A stretch of DNA of 64,000 nucleotides from Syntrophobacterales bacterium (GTDB taxonomy: Bacteria > Desulfobacterota > Syntrophobacteria > Syntrophobacterales > Thermodesulforhabdaceae). The translations under genes were made by a program, and so were the position numbers. The notes under the pieces were generated by a model. That model ran no database searches. It saw only the letters and a list, made by a program, of their open reading frames with translations, and was not told the DNA's origin. Shown piece after piece: positions 26,098 through 34,378 of this stretch (its first letter is position 1; the number at the start of each line of letters is the position of its first letter). Location of the stretch: the NCBI GenBank assembly GCA_026417655.1, contig JAOACS010000018.1, positions 1-64,000 of the forward strand, written 5' to 3'.

Positions 26098-26211
26098 TTG
26101 ATAAAACCGTCCCTTTTGGGGTTATCGGACTACATTTATAAATGTTTATTCCCCATGTTTCAAATAATCAACCCCTAATTAGGAAGGGATTCCTAGATAG
26201 AACGAATTTTT

Positions 26212-26239
26212 TTGAAAAGGTTCTTTGCCATGCTAGAAT
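26212..26239 (+). promoter_or_regulatory. Sigma-70-type promoter of the ABC exporter operon
   Basis: TTGAAA (26212-26217), a 16-base spacer and TAGAAT (26234-26239), about 48 bases before the membrane fusion protein gene. Confidence 0.6.
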
Positions 26240-26287
26240 CTACTTTGTTCTAAGCCCAAAAATATTTCTGCATGAGGAGAAATATGA

Positions 26288-27403
26288 ATGAAAGAGATAG
26301 CCTATAGGGGTTCCAAGTTGATACTCCTTAGTGGAGTCGTTCTTATTGTCTTGGTTATCTTATTGGGAGTTAACCTTTTTAGAAAACCTTCTCTTCCCGA
26401 AGGCCTTATTCAGGCAAATGGTCGTATTGAGGGGGATCGTTTCACAATATCGAGTAAAGTTCCGGGGAAGGTAGTTAGACTTTATGTTAGAGAGGGTGAT
26501 GGGGTAGGGGAAGGTCAAGTTGTTGCTAAATTGGATGACGCTCAGATATCGGCGAAGGTTGATCAGGCTCGAGAGGCCGTATCTACCCTTGAGGCCCAAT
26601 TTAGAGCTGCCAAGTTGAGTTTAGAGGTTCTAAAAAGGGATGTTCCTCTTACTGTTGAAACTGCTCGATCTACCCTTGCCCAGGCACGATCTCACTGGGC
26701 TTCTGCCCAAGTTAAGGCGAAGCAAGCGGAAAGGGATGCTTTACGTTTCCAGCATCTCTTTGGGGCTGGAGCCATTGACAAACACCGCTTTGAACAGATT
26801 GATCTTGCTCGTCAGGTGGCATTTTATCAACTTCGTGCTGCGGAGGAATCCATAAGGACAGCGGAGAAACAGCTTGCCCAGACTCTCCTTGGTTATGATC
26901 GCATTAAAGTGAAGGAGGCCGAAGTGGAAGCTTTATCAGCTCAACTTGCTCAAGCAAAGGCTACCTTAAGGGAGGCAGAATCTACTCTGGATGATCTTAT
27001 AATAAAAGCTCCTACTTCAGGGATTATAACTAGCCGTATGGTAGACATTGGAGAGGTAATAACGGCGGGTGCACCGATTATGGACGTAGTCAATCTTGAT
27101 CGGCTTTATTTGCAAGTCTACATTCCCGAGAAGGAGATTGGCAAGATTCGCCTTGGTCTCCCAGCTCGCATATATGTTGATGCCTTACCCGAAATATTTC
27201 TTACAGCAACTGTTCGTTATATCGCCTCTAGAGCTCAGTTTACTCCCAAAGAGGTCCAGACACCCGATGAGCGCGTAAAACTTGTTTTCGCCGTTCGACT
27301 CTACCTTGACGAAAATCCCGATCATCGCCTTACGCCAGGACTCCCAGCCGATGCGGTGATCAAATGGAAAGAAGAAGTGCCATGGACAAAACCTCGATGG
27401 TAA
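26288..27403 (+). CDS. HlyD/EmrA-type membrane fusion protein of an ABC exporter
   Basis: 371 residues with one N-terminal transmembrane anchor (LILLSGVVLIVLVILLGVNL, about residues 11-30). A lipoyl/barrel half-motif follows (GRIEGDRFTISSKVPGKVVR, then LYVREGDGVGEGQVVAKLDD). A long coiled-coil hairpin spans about residues 90-230, and the closing half is IIKAPTSGIITSRMVDIGEV. It links an inner-membrane ABC pump to an outer-membrane channel. The gene starts an operon with a double ATPase and two ABC-2 permeases in the order of E. coli ybhG-ybhF-ybhS-ybhR. ATG 26288 is preceded by GAGGAG; an out-of-frame ATG at 26284 is ignored. Its 3' end overlaps the next gene. Confidence 0.9.
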   Translation: MKEIAYRGSKLILLSGVVLIVLVILLGVNLFRKPSLPEGLIQANGRIEGDRFTISSKVPGKVVRLYVREGDGVGEGQVVAKLDDAQISAKVDQAREAVSTLEAQFRAAKLSLEVLKRDVPLTVETARSTLAQARSHWASAQVKAKQAERDALRFQHLFGAGAIDKHRFEQIDLARQVAFYQLRAAEESIRTAEKQLAQTLLGYDRIKVKEAEVEALSAQLAQAKATLREAESTLDDLIIKAPTSGIITSRMVDIGEVITAGAPIMDVVNLDRLYLQVYIPEKEIGKIRLGLPARIYVDALPEIFLTATVRYIASRAQFTPKEVQTPDERVKLVFAVRLYLDENPDHRLTPGLPADAVIKWKEEVPWTKPRW

Positions 27404-29379
27404 GTGCCTCATCTATTGTAGTAAAAGTATGGCAGCTTAGCAAAGCGTATCGAAATCACAGGGCAATAGAGAACGTAAGTCTTGAGATACGAAGGGGGGA
27501 AATCTTTGGTCTAATTGGTCCTGACGGGGCAGGAAAAAGCACCCTCATGAAAATCGTAGCGGGGGTGTTATCCTTCGATAAAGGCACTGTTAGGGTTTTC
27601 GATATAGACCTTAATTCAGAAACGTCGGCAGAACGTATAAAACAGCGCATCGGTTTCATGCCCCAGGGATTAGGGCTTAATCTCTATGCAGATTTATCTG
27701 TGGAGGAGAACATAGATTTTTTCGCAAGACTACGGGATGTTAGAGGAGGAGAACTGAAAAGGCGAAAGGAAAAACTCTTAGCTATGACTCGTCTTGATCG
27801 TTTCACCGATAGGCCTATGAAACATCTTTCAGGGGGGATGAAGCAAAAACTTGGTTTGATATGTACCCTTATACATGAACCGGAACTTATAATCCTGGAC
27901 GAACCTACAACTGGCGTTGATCCTGTATCGAGGCGGGATTTTTGGGAAATTCTCACGGAACTTATCCATTATCAGAACATAACGGCGATTGTGTCGACGG
28001 CTTATTTAGACGAAGCCGAAAGATTTCACCGTTTGGCCTTTATGTATGGTGGGAAGGTTATAGGGGACGGAGATCCCGAAACTCTTAGGGCAAGTTTTCC
28101 AAAAGTGGTAATAGAGGTGGCGACCCAGGATCAGGTGGAAGTGTTAGAGAGATTACGCTCCGTATTTCCCCAGGTAAATGGCCTAGGAGGCCGAATCCGA
28201 GTCTTTGCAGACCGAACTATATCTAAGGGCTCCCTAGATCGGATTTTTGGAGAGATTGGGATTAATCATTTTGAGGAGGTTGAGCCATCCTTAGAAGATG
28301 TTTTTGCTATGCTAATAGAACCTGGGAGCTCGAACCCTCAATTAGATAGGACGAGGGGCAAGGTTGTAGCTCCTAGGCTAAACGAGGATTTACCATCGAA
28401 GGGTAAACATACCTTCAAAGAATCTATCCCTAATTGCCATGGAGAAACTGTAATTGAGGCCTATAATTTAACTCGAGACTTTGGTTCCTTCAGAGCGGTT
28501 GATAATGTAAGCTTTGAAGTAAGACGTGGAGAAATCTTTGGACTTCTGGGAGCCAACGGAGCTGGGAAAACTACTTTAATAAAAATGCTTACTGGCATTC
28601 TTTCTCCCACGAGTGGAGAAGGGAAAGTGGCTGGATCCGACATAAGACGTGCAGGAAGGGAAGTTAGGGAACGTATAGGATATGTGTCCCAGTCCTTTTC
28701 CCTCTATCAAGACCTTACTGTGGTGGAAAATATGAGACTTTTTGCTGGAATATACGGTATTAGCGGGAAGAGGGCTTCAGTCCGGATTGAGGAAGTTTCC
28801 GAAATGACCGGGCTAGGGGGTTACGAAAAGGAGCTTGCTAAGAGATTGCCTATGGGTATTCGACAGCGTCTTGCCCTCGCTTGTGCTATAATACATTTTC
28901 CCGAGATACTTTTTCTCGACGAACCCACTTCAGGAGTTGACCCTCTTGGAAGGCGACGCTTTTGGAGCATACTTTCAAATCTTGTTGGAAATGAAAAAGT
29001 GGCGATTCTCATTACAACTCATTACATGAGCGAGGCGGAACACTGCGATCGATTGGCTTTGATGCATGGAGGTCGCATTGTTGCAAACGATTCTCCCGTA
29101 GCTCTCAAGGCCCAACTCAGAGCCGATATTGGGGAACTTCTTGTTGTTAAGGCTAGAAATCTACAAAAGGTTCTTGGTCCTCTTCGTTCCATTTTCCCTA
29201 ATGCATCATTTTTTGGAAACAAAGTCCATGTCTTCGCTTCGGATCCAGAGCGAGCAAAGGATAAAATACTGGAGACTGTGGGAAGGGATGAAATTGTTGA
29301 AATTACCTCTCAGGATCCTACCTTAGAAGATGTTTTTGTCTTCCGTATTACGCAACTTGAACGTATGGAGAGAACTTAA
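27382..29379 (+). CDS. Double ABC ATPase of an ABC-2 exporter (YbhF-like)
   Basis: Two nucleotide-binding domains in one chain of about 665 residues. Domain 1 has Walker A GPDGAGKST, signature LSGGMKQKL and Walker B LIILDEPTTGVD. Domain 2 (from about residue 355) has Walker A GANGAGKTT, a degenerate signature LPMGIRQRL and Walker B ILFLDEPTSGVD. This matches YbhF-type transporters that work with two ABC-2 permeases. The ATG at 27382 is preferred (purine-rich AAAGAAGAAG just before); ATG at 27364 is also in frame. Either way it overlaps the fusion protein gene. The stop overlaps the next ATG (TAATG). Confidence 0.9.
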   Translation: MDKTSMVSASSIVVKVWQLSKAYRNHRAIENVSLEIRRGEIFGLIGPDGAGKSTLMKIVAGVLSFDKGTVRVFDIDLNSETSAERIKQRIGFMPQGLGLNLYADLSVEENIDFFARLRDVRGGELKRRKEKLLAMTRLDRFTDRPMKHLSGGMKQKLGLICTLIHEPELIILDEPTTGVDPVSRRDFWEILTELIHYQNITAIVSTAYLDEAERFHRLAFMYGGKVIGDGDPETLRASFPKVVIEVATQDQVEVLERLRSVFPQVNGLGGRIRVFADRTISKGSLDRIFGEIGINHFEEVEPSLEDVFAMLIEPGSSNPQLDRTRGKVVAPRLNEDLPSKGKHTFKESIPNCHGETVIEAYNLTRDFGSFRAVDNVSFEVRRGEIFGLLGANGAGKTTLIKMLTGILSPTSGEGKVAGSDIRRAGREVRERIGYVSQSFSLYQDLTVVENMRLFAGIYGISGKRASVRIEEVSEMTGLGGYEKELAKRLPMGIRQRLALACAIIHFPEILFLDEPTSGVDPLGRRRFWSILSNLVGNEKVAILITTHYMSEAEHCDRLALMHGGRIVANDSPVALKAQLRADIGELLVVKARNLQKVLGPLRSIFPNASFFGNKVHVFASDPERAKDKILETVGRDEIVEITSQDPTLEDVFVFRITQLERMERT

Positions 29380-30533
29380 TGAACATAAAACGGATAATAG
29401 CTATTTCCCATAAGGAATGGCGAGAAATTGTCCGAGATAGGTTTTTTCTTGCCCTGGCCTTTGTGGTTCCATCAACAATGCTTCTTGTTTTTGGATATGG
29501 TCTTATTCTAGATGTAGAAAATATTCCCTTCTGTGTTGTAGACTACGACAAGACTCCCACTAGTCGAGATTATATTTATCGTTTCATTGGCTCAAGATAT
29601 TTTAATTTTAGAGGCACGGTAGAGCATGAAGAGCTCCTCCGACCTCTCTTCGAGGCAAGTAAGATACGGTTTGCTTTGATTATACCGGAACATTTTGAAA
29701 GGGATCTAAGGGCTGGACGATCGGTCACGGTCCAAAGTTTAATCGATGGTGTTTTCCCCTTTAGAGCAGCTACCAGTAAGGGTTATGTGTTGGCTATGAA
29801 TAGGGACTTTAATGGGGAAATACTTGCCGACTATTTTTCAAAAAAATTCGGCATTCCCTTGGATAGGGCCTTTGAACTAGCCCAACCTGTGCGTATACAG
29901 CTCAGATATCTCTACAATCAAGAGCTTAGGAGTACTTGGTCCATAGCGTCGGCGATGATAATGTTTGTTCTCATGGTTTCTCCTCCCTTTCTAACGGCCA
30001 TGGGGGTAGTAAGGGAGAAGGAAAGTGGTTCTATATATAATATCTACTGTTCCACGGTAACCCGAGGAGAATTCATAGTGGGGAAGCTTGTTCCCTATGT
30101 TTTCATTTCAGTTTTGAATAGTCTCATTTTATGGGCCTGGACGAAGTTTTTGTTTGGTGCTCCCTTCAAGGGAGATCCAGTATTTTTCTTTTTTGCCTCT
30201 GTTGTATATGTTATTTGCACTACAGGTATTGGGCTTCTAGTTTCCCTTATGGTAAGAACCCAGGTCGCAGCCATGATGGTAACGATTGTTCTTACTGTCG
30301 TTCCCTCCGTGCTTTATTCTGGTCTCTTCATCCCCATATCATCTATGGAGCCCATAGGCCAATTTCAATCGCATCTATTTCCTGCGATGTATTTTACCGA
30401 TATTGTTCTTGGAAGTTTTTTGAAGGGTGTGGGAATAAAACACCTTTGGGATAGAGTGGTTGCTCTTGCTTTGTATGCTGGTCTATTGTGGGTGATAAGC
30501 TTTATGTTGTTTTCCAAAAGACCGAGATCGTAG
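29379..30533 (+). CDS. ABC-2 type permease 1 (YbhS-like)
   Basis: 384 residues with the layout of ABC-2 exporters of the YhhJ/YbhS kind. There is one N-terminal membrane helix (FFLALAFVVPSTMLLVFGYG), a periplasmic domain of about 130 residues, then five helices starting near residue 190. VREKESGSIYNIYCSTVTRG is the conserved cytoplasmic motif before the third helix. The start overlaps the ATPase stop, so translation is coupled. It probably exports a hydrophobic compound or drug; the substrate is unknown. Confidence 0.88.
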   Translation: MNIKRIIAISHKEWREIVRDRFFLALAFVVPSTMLLVFGYGLILDVENIPFCVVDYDKTPTSRDYIYRFIGSRYFNFRGTVEHEELLRPLFEASKIRFALIIPEHFERDLRAGRSVTVQSLIDGVFPFRAATSKGYVLAMNRDFNGEILADYFSKKFGIPLDRAFELAQPVRIQLRYLYNQELRSTWSIASAMIMFVLMVSPPFLTAMGVVREKESGSIYNIYCSTVTRGEFIVGKLVPYVFISVLNSLILWAWTKFLFGAPFKGDPVFFFFASVVYVICTTGIGLLVSLMVRTQVAAMMVTIVLTVVPSVLYSGLFIPISSMEPIGQFQSHLFPAMYFTDIVLGSFLKGVGIKHLWDRVVALALYAGLLWVISFMLFSKRPRS

Positions 30534-30546
30534 GGGCTAGGATATT

Positions 30547-31689
30547 ATGGGGTTTACTCTATGGTGGATAAGGCTGTGGTCGCTTACGGTAAAGGAACTT
30601 CTCCAGTTTTCTAGAGATGGTTTTCTAATTATTGCTATTACCTATATGTTCACACTCGATATATGGCTTAGTGGAAACATTCATATTGAGCTCCACAGGG
30701 CTTCCATGATTTTTAAAGATGCGGATCAGAGCGAGTTTTCCAGAGAACTTATCTCACGCTTCCGTTCACCCTATTTTCGTATGGAGGGAGAGGTCTTTAG
30801 TGAAAATGAAGCGGTATCTCTTCTTGATAGAGGCGAGGCTATTTTGCTTATTGATATACCAGAACATTTCCAGCAGGATTTATTATCTAGACGATCCGTT
30901 GACGTTCAGCTAATGATAGACGGTAGCAATACGATAATAGGCACTTTGACCTCAACCTACGGGAGTCAGATCATCGGGGAATATAGTCTGGATATAGGAT
31001 TAGACCTTTTAAGGTTTCATCTAGATAGACTTGAGGCCATACCTAGGGTGGAGCTACGCCCAAGAGTCTGGTATAATCCGAATCAGGAAGATGAAAGGTT
31101 TCTACCAATTTCGGAGCTTCTTACTGTTATAACGATTTGTGGACTCATGCTTCCAGCCGCTGCGGCGGTGAGAGAAAAGGAAAGGGGGACGATTGAACAA
31201 CTTCTGGTTTCTCCCCTTACTCCCGCTCAGATTATGATACCTAAGGTCTTCTCAATGACTCTAGTTGTGCTAATAGGGACTATGGTTTCAGTGTTTGGTG
31301 TAATAAAGGGCATCTTTGTTATTCCAATAAAGGGAAGCCTTATCTTTTTCTTTTCAACGGTGGTTCTCTACACTATAGCTGTCTCTGGCATGGGGCTTTT
31401 TATTTCAACATTTACGAAAAATCTTGCTCAAGTAGCTATGCTTGTTCTAGTTGTGGCAATGCCGGTAGTGTTACTTTCCGGTGCCTGGACCCCCCCTGAA
31501 GCTATGCCCCTTTGGCTCCGACGGGCTATTCATCTTTCCCCGCTATACTATTTCATTGAAATGAGCTATGGGATTTTACTTAGGGGCGCAGGCTTTGAGG
31601 TGCTTTGGCTCCATTTTCTAGGGCTTTTCCTCTTGGGATCCGGAGCGTTCATCTTCGGAGCCTACAGATTCAGACGCCAGTTTGGATAA
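30547..31689 (+). CDS. ABC-2 type permease 2 (YbhR-like)
   Basis: 380 residues, a paralogue of the preceding permease. There is an N-terminal helix (GFLIIAITYMFTLDIWL), a periplasmic domain, then five helices. VREKERGTIEQLLVSPLTPAQ is the family motif, and LSGAWTPPEAMPLWLRR precedes the last helices. It would heterodimerise with permease 1. It begins 13 bases after it. Its last 72 bases overlap the 3' end of the convergent cbiH gene, so the two transcripts are antisense to each other over that stretch. Confidence 0.88.
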   Translation: MGFTLWWIRLWSLTVKELLQFSRDGFLIIAITYMFTLDIWLSGNIHIELHRASMIFKDADQSEFSRELISRFRSPYFRMEGEVFSENEAVSLLDRGEAILLIDIPEHFQQDLLSRRSVDVQLMIDGSNTIIGTLTSTYGSQIIGEYSLDIGLDLLRFHLDRLEAIPRVELRPRVWYNPNQEDERFLPISELLTVITICGLMLPAAAAVREKERGTIEQLLVSPLTPAQIMIPKVFSMTLVVLIGTMVSVFGVIKGIFVIPIKGSLIFFFSTVVLYTIAVSGMGLFISTFTKNLAQVAMLVLVVAMPVVLLSGAWTPPEAMPLWLRRAIHLSPLYYFIEMSYGILLRGAGFEVLWLHFLGLFLLGSGAFIFGAYRFRRQFG

Positions 31690-32553
31690 CTTTTCCAAAG
31701 GGTAGCCTCTGGGAGTAACCATTAGATTGTTCCAGACATAGGTTTGGCTATTCCCCACAATGATTACTGAATGCATGTCAACCTCTTCTATAGGAATTGA
31801 GGCTAGGGAGCAAACAAGAGACCTTTGTCCTTCTCTCGCTGCCCGCCATACGATCCCAACCGGAGTATCGGAAGATCTATGTTCTTTGATAATGGTTATA
31901 GCTTTTTCAAGAAGATGGGGCCTCGTAGCGCTTCTAGGATTGTAGAGGATAATAACAAAATCGCCCTGTGAAGCTAGATGGAGTCTTTTTGTTATAAGCT
32001 CCCAGGGAGTTAGGTGATCGCTTAAGCTCACAACAGCGAAGTCGTGCATTATGGGAGCCCCAAGAATGGATGCTGCTATGTTAAGGGCAGATACCCCTGG
32101 AATGATTCGAAGAGCGATGGAGTTTTCAACTTCAGATGTTTCGGTATCCTTAAACCTAACAGAAATGTCGGCTTGTTTACAAAGCTCTAGAGCAAGTCCC
32201 GCCATTCCATAGATGCCCGCATCTCCACTGGAGATCAAGGCAACGGTCTTTCCACTCAGGGCATGTTCTATCGCTATACGGCATCTTTCCGTCTCTTGGC
32301 GCATCCCTTTACTGACGAAGGTCTTCGATGGAAAGAGGTCCTTTATAAGATAGATGTAAGTCCTATACCCCACTATGATTTCCGCCTTCTGAAGAGCCTC
32401 AAATGCTTCAGGAATCATATAACGTGGAGAACCGGGTCCTATACTTACAATCGAAAGGGAACCCGAGCTACCGCTATGGTGGCATTTTGAGATTTGTTCT
32501 TCGGGATTATCAACCGAGCTAATGGATTCAGTGCTATTGGTGCTGCTTCGCAT
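31618..32553 (-). CDS. cbiH: Precorrin-3B C17-methyltransferase CbiH (CobJ)
   Basis: A SAM-dependent tetrapyrrole methylase of up to 311 residues. The core begins at residue 33 with SIVSIGPGSPRYMIPEAFEA. GYRTYIYLIKD and ISSGDAGIYGMAGLALEL (SAM site) follow, then IIPGVSALNIAASILGAP, typical of CbiH/CobJ, which methylates C17 and contracts the ring. The ATG at 32553 gives a 32-residue polar leader that overlaps cbiG by 109 bases; no better start codon exists before the core. Thus the leader is real or a non-standard start is used. It is the last gene of the cbiF-cbiG-cbiH operon. Its 3' end overlaps the convergent permease gene. Confidence 0.9.
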   Translation of the reverse strand: MRSSTNSTESISSVDNPEEQISKCHHSGSSGSLSIVSIGPGSPRYMIPEAFEALQKAEIIVGYRTYIYLIKDLFPSKTFVSKGMRQETERCRIAIEHALSGKTVALISSGDAGIYGMAGLALELCKQADISVRFKDTETSEVENSIALRIIPGVSALNIAASILGAPIMHDFAVVSLSDHLTPWELITKRLHLASQGDFVIILYNPRSATRPHLLEKAITIIKEHRSSDTPVGIVWRAAREGQRSLVCSLASIPIEEVDMHSVIIVGNSQTYVWNNLMVTPRGYPLEKLSKLASESVGSEDERSGSQEEKP

Positions 32554-33533
32554 ACTCCCTTTACTCCTATGTGTTTTTGGACGGTTAAGGATGGGTTTGG
32601 AACCGATATGGCATTAAGGCTATCACGGGAGACGAACAAAAGAGGCACACCAAGTCTTTCGGCAGCCTGCCTTAAGCCATCTTCTTCTCGCTTAATTTCG
32701 ATAGAGACGAGAGCCTGAATAGAACCTAAGAATAATCTTTCTCTTTGAAAGACCCATTCTATAAGGAAAAGTATTTCCTCCTCCGGTGTTCCTCGGTTGC
32801 ACCCAACTCCTACAAGAAGGTTTTTTGGGTGTAACCTAAGGCAATTGAGGTCTTCAGGAGGGAGGGTCTCCGAAACCCATATGCCCTGTAACTCAGCGTA
32901 ACACTCATCGATGTCCCTAATAGTCACAAGAGAGGGATAGTCCCTTCTTAGTTCTGGGGCAATGAGTTCTTCGGGATCGAAGATCCACATGGGTTCGCCA
33001 TCAAGAAGCCGCCTCATCGTTACTGCAAGGCTTGAGGAGGCATTATCAGAGGGCTCAACAACAAGTCCTCTATCTCTGGCCATAATATCTAGGGCGATTT
33101 TACCTCTTAGATCCGAAGCGGTTGTAATAACGGGTGTTGCTCCTAAAAGCTCTGCTATCCGTTTGGTCCAGTAATTAGCTCCCCCAATATGGCCGGAGAG
33201 GAGGCTTATTACGAATTGGCCCTTCTCGTCCAGGACAATAACGGCGGGATCGGTATGTTTTTTTCCGATAAGAGGGGCTATGGTTCTTACAACAATTCCT
33301 GTAGCCATTATACAGACTATGACATCACAGCTTTGCCAAAGGCTGGAAAGCAATGGAGCGAGTCTGTGAAAGGGGTGTGACTTAGTGGTTCTATGGGAGA
33401 GGTGGCTATAGGCGCTCCGTGATAGGTAGACCTTAGAGTTATCGAGAGTTTTTTCAAGTTGAACGGCCAACTTCCCAGCTTCCTTCGTAATCGCAACAAT
33501 GGCTATATTACTTCCTAACCTTTCTGAAGCCAT
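32445..33533 (-). CDS. cbiG: Cobalt-precorrin-5A hydrolase CbiG
   Basis: 362 residues from the ATG at 33533 (MASERLGSNIAIVAITKEAG); an earlier in-frame ATG at 33602 would run deeper into cbiF. Typical CbiG blocks are seen: CIMATGIVVRTIAPLIGKK, VVILDE-type VIVLDEKGQFVISLLSGHIGG and the C-terminal LVGVGCNRGTPEEEI. CbiG opens the delta-lactone and releases acetaldehyde in the anaerobic (cobalt-early) pathway, so its presence points to anaerobic B12 synthesis. It overlaps cbiF by 26 bases and cbiH by 109. Confidence 0.93.
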   Translation of the reverse strand: MASERLGSNIAIVAITKEAGKLAVQLEKTLDNSKVYLSRSAYSHLSHRTTKSHPFHRLAPLLSSLWQSCDVIVCIMATGIVVRTIAPLIGKKHTDPAVIVLDEKGQFVISLLSGHIGGANYWTKRIAELLGATPVITTASDLRGKIALDIMARDRGLVVEPSDNASSSLAVTMRRLLDGEPMWIFDPEELIAPELRRDYPSLVTIRDIDECYAELQGIWVSETLPPEDLNCLRLHPKNLLVGVGCNRGTPEEEILFLIEWVFQRERLFLGSIQALVSIEIKREEDGLRQAAERLGVPLLFVSRDSLNAISVPNPSLTVQKHIGVKGVCEAAPIALNPLARLIIPKNKSQNATIAVARVPFRL

Positions 33534-34275
33534 GGGAGAAATTACCATCGTAGAGTAAAGATCGCTTAGTTTCGTCCCGATCACCAAAGACCTTTCCAAC
33601 AAGTATAAGGGCCTGCCTGTTGATACCTGCTTGTTTCACCTTTTCTCCTATATCCTCTATAGTCCCGTGAAGGAAGGTCTCATCGGGCCATCCGATCCGG
33701 TATGCGACAACCACAGGGGTATCAGAAGGATAGCTCTCGACAAGTTCTCTGGTAAGCCGTTCAATATGTTGAACACTTAAGTAAATTACGAGAGTGGTTC
33801 TATGGGCCGCAAGAGATCTTAGCGATTCATCATCTGGTACCGGTGTTCTTCCTGCAAATCTAGTTAAAATAAGGGTCTGGGATATACCGGGAACGGTCAG
33901 CTCTCGCTTAAGGCGAGCTGCTGCAGCAAAGACTGCTGAAATTCCAGGGACGACTTCGTAAGGTATTTTATCACGATCTAGTAGGACCATCTGTTCGTGT
34001 GTAGCCCCATATAGTGAGGGGTCCCCTGAATGGAGACGAACGATCAGTTCGCCGTTATGGTATCCTTCAACAATTATGGCATGGGTTTCTTCCAAAGTAA
34101 GGGATGAACTGTCAATAAGTTTTGCACTTGGCTTTGAAACCTTAAGAAGCTCCTCCGGAACAAGGGATCCGGCATAAATTATTCGGTCTGCCTCTTCTAA
34201 TAATTTTTTCCCTTTTACAGTTATAAGTTCTGGATCCCCGGGACCTGCTCCCACAAAATATACGGGAAATGGCAT
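33508..34275 (-). CDS. cbiF: Cobalt-precorrin-4 C11-methyltransferase CbiF (CobM)
   Basis: 255 residues. The N-terminus PVYFVGAGPGDPELITVKGK is the SAM-binding start of the precorrin methylases. YAGSLVPEELL and RLHSGDPSLYGATHEQMV distinguish the C11-methyltransferase. TRFAGRTPVPDDESLRSLAA and VVAYRIGWPDE are also as in CbiF/CobM. The ATG follows AAAGGAG. It lies 103 bases after the BtuF-CbiZ gene in the same direction and is coupled to cbiG by overlap. Confidence 0.94.
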   Translation of the reverse strand: MPFPVYFVGAGPGDPELITVKGKKLLEEADRIIYAGSLVPEELLKVSKPSAKLIDSSSLTLEETHAIIVEGYHNGELIVRLHSGDPSLYGATHEQMVLLDRDKIPYEVVPGISAVFAAAARLKRELTVPGISQTLILTRFAGRTPVPDDESLRSLAAHRTTLVIYLSVQHIERLTRELVESYPSDTPVVVAYRIGWPDETFLHGTIEDIGEKVKQAGINRQALILVGKVFGDRDETKRSLLYDGNFSHGFRKVRK

Positions 34276-34378
34276 CCTATTTACTCCTTTATTGCAAAAG
34301 TGTTTTAAAGAGTCACTCGACTGAAAACACCCAATCCCCTAAGCCATATTATCTATGGGTTTGAAAAATTACAAGCGA

